From positions 1-64,000 of the forward strand of contig NZ_JAIWKS010000013.1 of the NCBI RefSeq assembly GCF_021271205.1: 64,000 nucleotides of DNA. Direction: 5' to 3'. Positions 61,012-64,000 of this stretch are shown here, piece after piece. The stretch comes from Pseudomonas uvaldensis (GTDB lineage: Bacteria > Pseudomonadota > Gammaproteobacteria > Pseudomonadales > Pseudomonadaceae). Both the position numbers and the translations under genes were made by a program. Each line of letters starts with the position of its first letter. Positions within the stretch are counted from its first letter, which is position 1. The notes beneath the pieces were generated by a model. That model had not been told where the DNA came from. It did not search any database and was given only the letters and a program-made list of their open reading frames with translations.

Positions 61012-61462
61012 ACTCGACCTGCAACTGGCCAGCGAACATGAAGCTCCCAGCGAAACACGTTTCCGACAATGGTGCGAGCTGGCCCTGCGCCAGCGCAGCG
61101 CCGACTCGGAGCTGACGATCCGCCTGGTGGACGAGCCCGAGGGGCGTGAGCTGAACCACACCTGGCGACAGAAGGACTACGCCACCAACGTGTTGTCGTT
61201 CCCCGCCGACGTCCCCGATGGACTGCTCGACATCCCGCTGCTGGGGGACCTGGTGATCTGCGTCCCGGTAGTGGAGCGTGAAGCTGCCGAACAGGGCAAG
61301 GCACTCGAGGCCCACTGGGCCCATCTGGTGATTCACGGCTGCTTGCATCTTCTGGGCTACGACCATATCGAAGATGACGAAGCCGAAGAAATGGAAGCAC
61401 TGGAACGGACGTTGCTTGCAGAGTTGGGGCATCCCGACCCTTACGCCGGCGACGAACACTGA
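61004..61462 (+). CDS. ybeY: Endoribonuclease YbeY
   Basis: YbeY (152 residues) is a zinc RNase for 16S rRNA 3' maturation and ribosome quality control. The zinc motif is HGCLHLLGYDH (about residues 113-123). The conserved Arg lies in NHTWRQKDYATNVLSF. The ATG at 61004 gives the usual MLELDLQ start; 60980 lies further inside ybeZ. The C-terminus is Glu/Asp-rich. Confidence 0.95.
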   Translation: MLELDLQLASEHEAPSETRFRQWCELALRQRSADSELTIRLVDEPEGRELNHTWRQKDYATNVLSFPADVPDGLLDIPLLGDLVICVPVVEREAAEQGKALEAHWAHLVIHGCLHLLGYDHIEDDEAEEMEALERTLLAELGHPDPYAGDEH

Positions 61463-61502
61463 TACATCAACCTGTAACGATAAAGGATTCAGAGTAATCG
61501 CT

Positions 61503-62342
61503 ATGAGCGAAGATCGATCGAGCAACGGGCAGAAGTCATGGCTGGGCAAGCTCACCCAGGCTTTTGCCCATGAGCCGAAGAATCGCCAGGAGCTGCTGGA
61601 GCTGCTGCGCGACGCACACCAGAACAAATTGTTGGACAGCGAAGCGCTGGCCATCGTCGAAGGCGCCATCCAGGTCGCTGACCTGCAGGTCCGGGACATC
61701 ATGGTCCCACGCTCGCAGATGATCAGCATCAAGGCGACCCAGACGCCCCGCGAATTCCTGCCAGCCGTGGTTGATTCCGCCCACTCCCGTTACCCGGTGG
61801 TCGGCGAGAGCCATGACGACGTCATGGGCGTTTTGTTGGCCAAGGATCTGCTGCCGTTGATCCTTCAGGAAAATGGCGACAGCTTCAATATCAAGGATCT
61901 GTTGCGTCCGGCCACGTTCGTGCCCGAATCCAAGCGCCTCAATGTGCTGCTGCGCGAATTCCGCGCCAATCACAACCACATGGCCATCGTCATCGACGAG
62001 TATGGCGGCGTGGCAGGACTGGTCACCATCGAGGACGTGCTCGAACAGATCGTCGGCGACATCGAGGATGAGCATGACGTCGAGGAGGACAGTTACATCA
62101 AACCTCTGCCCAGTGGCGACTTCCTGATCAAGGCGCTGACGCCTATCGAGAATTTCAACGAGTTCTTCGACAGCGAGTTTTCCGACGACGAATTCGATAC
62201 TGTCGGCGGCCTGGTGATGAGCGCATTCGGACACCTGCCCAAGCGCAACGAAACCACGGAAATCGGTTCCTGGCGTTTCCGCATCCTGAACGCCGACAGT
62301 CGTCGGATTCATCTGCTGCGCCTGTCCCCCATTGCCCGATAA
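61503..62342 (+). CDS. ybeX: CBS-domain protein CorC/YbeX
   Basis: A 279-residue cytoplasmic protein with two CBS domains (about residues 65-190) and a CorC_HlyC domain at the C-terminus (about 200-275). VRDIMVPRSQM and VIDEYGGVAGLVTIEDVLEQIVG are diagnostic. E. coli YbeX/CorC is tied to magnesium/cobalt efflux and to ribosome homeostasis. It follows ybeY by 40 bases and precedes lnt by 27. Confidence 0.93.
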   Translation: MSEDRSSNGQKSWLGKLTQAFAHEPKNRQELLELLRDAHQNKLLDSEALAIVEGAIQVADLQVRDIMVPRSQMISIKATQTPREFLPAVVDSAHSRYPVVGESHDDVMGVLLAKDLLPLILQENGDSFNIKDLLRPATFVPESKRLNVLLREFRANHNHMAIVIDEYGGVAGLVTIEDVLEQIVGDIEDEHDVEEDSYIKPLPSGDFLIKALTPIENFNEFFDSEFSDDEFDTVGGLVMSAFGHLPKRNETTEIGSWRFRILNADSRRIHLLRLSPIAR

Positions 62343-62369
62343 ACCCTGCGAGACCCGCTAAGGACGAAA

Positions 62370-63893
62370 ATGCGCTGGATAACCCGCCCCGGCTGGCCCG
62401 GTAACCTGCTGGCCGTGGCGGCCGGCGCCATCACCACCCTGGCCCTGGCCCCCTTCGACATCTGGCCGCTGGCGTTGCTGGCGGTAGGGTTGTTCTACGC
62501 GGGGTTGCGCGAGCTTTCGCCGCGCCAGGCCCTCGGCCGTGGCTGGTACTTCGGCTTTGGCCTGTTTGGCGCCGGCACCAGTTGGATCTACGTCAGCATC
62601 CATAACTTCGGCGGCGCCTCGGTGCTGCTGGCCGGGTTGCTGATGCTGCTGTTCATTGCCGCCATCGCCTGGTTCTTTGCCCTGCCCGCCTGGCTGTGGG
62701 CGCGCTGGTTGCGACGCAACGAAGCGCCGTTAGCCGACGCCCTGGCGTTCGCTGCGCTGTGGTTGGGCCAGGAAGCCTTCCGCGGCTGGTTCCTCACCGG
62801 CTTCCCATGGCTCTACTCCGGCTACAGCCAACTCGACGGCCCTTTGGCCGGTCTCGCGCCGCTGGGCGGGATGTGGCTGATTTCCTTCACCCTGGCCCTG
62901 ACCGCTGCACTGCTGTACAACGCACCCCGGCTGATCCGCGCCAGGCGCAAAGGCTTCATCGCCGCCGGCCTGATGCTGCTGGTCGGCCCCTGGATTGTCG
63001 GCATGGCGCTTAAAGGGCATGCCTGGACCAGCCCTTCGGGCGCACCGCTGAGCGTCGCGGCGATCCAGGGCAACATCGAACAAAACATGAAATGGGATCC
63101 GGAACAACTCAACGCGCAGTTGGCCCTATACCGGGACATGAGTTTTACCTCCAAGCGCGCCGACCTGTTGATCTGGCCGGAAACGGCAGTCCCGGTGCTC
63201 AAGGAGTCCGCCCAGGGCTACCTGGACATGATGGGCAGCTTCGCCGCCGAGCGGCAGTCGGCGTTGATTACCGGCGTGCCGATTCGCCAACTGGTGCGCC
63301 ATGAGAAGCGTTACTTCAATGGCATCACTGTGACCGGCGAAGGCGATGGCACCTACTTGAAGCAAAAGTTGGTGCCCTTCGGCGAATACGTGCCCTTGCA
63401 AGACATCCTGCGTGGCCTGATCGCGTTCTTCGATCTGCCGATGTCGGACTTCGCTCGAGGCCCTGCCGACCAGCCGCTATTACAGGCCAAGGGTTACCAG
63501 ATCGCGCCGTTCATCTGCTACGAAGTGGTCTATCCGGAATTTGCCGCCAACCTCTCGGCACGCAGCGACCTGCTACTGACCATCAGCAACGACACCTGGT
63601 TCGGCACCTCGATCGGCCCGTTGCAACACCTGCAAATGGCGCAGATGCGGGCCCTGGAAGCTGGCCGCTGGATGATTCGCGCCACCAACAATGGCGTGAC
63701 CGGCCTGATCGACCCCTTTGGGCAAATCACCGCAAAGATCCCTCAATTCGAGCGAGGCATCCTCTATGGCGACGTGGTGCCGATGCATGGATTGACACCG
63801 TACCTGCAATGGCGCTCGTGGCCATTGATCATCCTGTGCGTGTTGCTGGTGGGCTGGGCGCTGATGGCGGGCCGGATGGCCAAGACGGTCTAA
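62370..63893 (+). CDS. lnt: Apolipoprotein N-acyltransferase
   Basis: Lnt (507 residues) adds the third acyl chain to the N-terminal Cys of lipoproteins in the inner membrane. About six to seven helices fill the first 210 residues. The nitrilase-like domain has the catalytic Glu in LIWPETAVP (near residue 272), Lys in KQKLVPFGEYVP (near residue 331) and Cys in APFICYEVVYPE (near residue 384). A last helix ends the protein. It is the last gene of the miaB group. Confidence 0.96.
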   Translation: MRWITRPGWPGNLLAVAAGAITTLALAPFDIWPLALLAVGLFYAGLRELSPRQALGRGWYFGFGLFGAGTSWIYVSIHNFGGASVLLAGLLMLLFIAAIAWFFALPAWLWARWLRRNEAPLADALAFAALWLGQEAFRGWFLTGFPWLYSGYSQLDGPLAGLAPLGGMWLISFTLALTAALLYNAPRLIRARRKGFIAAGLMLLVGPWIVGMALKGHAWTSPSGAPLSVAAIQGNIEQNMKWDPEQLNAQLALYRDMSFTSKRADLLIWPETAVPVLKESAQGYLDMMGSFAAERQSALITGVPIRQLVRHEKRYFNGITVTGEGDGTYLKQKLVPFGEYVPLQDILRGLIAFFDLPMSDFARGPADQPLLQAKGYQIAPFICYEVVYPEFAANLSARSDLLLTISNDTWFGTSIGPLQHLQMAQMRALEAGRWMIRATNNGVTGLIDPFGQITAKIPQFERGILYGDVVPMHGLTPYLQWRSWPLIILCVLLVGWALMAGRMAKTV

Positions 63894-63906
63894 GGCCTTT
63901 CCCCCC

Positions 63907-63936
63907 TGTGGTGAGGGGATAAATCCCCTCGCCACA
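63907..63936. repeat. Second-type REP hairpin after lnt
   Basis: GTGGTGAGGGGAT-AA-ATCCCCTCGCCAC folds into a 13-bp stem with one G-T pair. It is the same type as the element at 26789-26818. Confidence 0.7.
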
Positions 63937-63961
63937 GATAAACAACTCATCACGAAGCCGT

Positions 63962-64000
63962 TCAGCGATAGAACAACCAATACCCCACCAGCCCCGCCGC
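63962..64000 (-). CDS. Possible C-terminal end of a membrane protein (cut by window edge)
   Basis: On the minus strand the last 39 bases read AAGLVGYWLFYR and a TGA stop at 63962-63964. The hydrophobic, aromatic peptide would suit the last membrane helix of an inner-membrane protein convergent with lnt. Twelve residues are too few for identification. Confidence 0.35.
   Translation of the reverse strand, partial: AAGLVGYWLFYR

Noticed and set aside
1..64000. CRISPR array, tRNA, rRNA, prophage or insertion sequence
   Set aside because: The repeated units found are REPINs and palindromes with variable spacing; no regular spacer pattern, cloverleaf, rRNA core, integrase or transposase was seen.

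Overview
The window looks like a chromosomal segment of a Pseudomonas of the fluorescens group. It is GC-rich and tightly packed, and its gene content and order match Pseudomonas cores: cstA-mapZ-radA, katB-ankB-mscL, and amn / acyl-CoA dehydrogenase / ladS / thiD-thiE-hemL / miaB-ybeZ-ybeY-ybeX-lnt. It carries many copies of the fluorescens-group REP sequence (GTGGGAGC...GCTCGCGA). No rRNA, tRNA, CRISPR array, transposase, prophage or plasmid function was seen. Species-level identity cannot be fixed from this window.

Layout. 1-5.1 kb: start of cstA (minus, cut by the window edge), the c-di-GMP adaptor mapZ, radA, a periplasmic catalase with an ankyrin partner (katB-ankB), and mscL. 5.1-8.5 kb: a ferredoxin-NADP reductase, a solitary LuxR-type regulator in unusually AT-rich DNA, and rlmG. 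8.3-11.4 kb: the cyanide-insensitive oxidase operon cioA-cioB plus a small membrane protein, with a perfect Anr/FNR box upstream. 11.4-17.2 kb: an MFS exporter, a three-subunit molybdenum hydroxylase and a higBA toxin-antitoxin pair. 17.2-20.9 kb: a DJ-1-like protein with Ser at the usual Cys position, a secreted YolA-like protein, a purine permease and trmA. 21.0-26.8 kb: a quinate/shikimate catabolic cluster (aroQ, an AroE-like dehydrogenase with an NAD-type signature, a TetR regulator, quiC and an MFS importer). 26.8-41.0 kb: housekeeping and poorly known genes (DMT transporters, ypfJ, a secreted alpha/beta hydrolase, HAD phosphatase, tesB, GNAT, HDAC-like deacetylase, flavoprotein, rhlE, DnaQ-like exonuclease, NYN protein, DUF2076, YciC-like protein, EEP phosphatase). 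41.0-49.7 kb: hrpB preceded by a 158-bp palindromic element, a lipoprotein, a CDF metal exporter, a DUF6515 protein, an Lrp regulator, DUF2788, rluE and amn. 49.9-63.9 kb: an AidB-like dehydrogenase, the hybrid kinase ladS, thiDE, hemL, a Sel1-repeat protein, a DUF1820 protein and the miaB-ybeZYX-lnt RNA-maturation/lipoprotein operon.

How the genes work together. Three functional blocks stand out. The quinate/shikimate block would import a cyclic acid, oxidise and dehydrate it to 3-dehydroshikimate, and convert that to protocatechuate; two of its promoters share a 16-bp motif that could be the TetR operator. The cio block supplies a cyanide-tolerant terminal oxidase. The miaB-lnt block is the conserved PhoH/YbeY/CorC group. 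The least explained items are the solo LuxR gene, an orphan intrinsic terminator on the minus strand at 46.33 kb that implies an unannotated transcript, the palindromic element touching the hrpB start, and the secreted YolA-like protein. Nothing here amounts to a clearly new multi-gene defence or mobile system.
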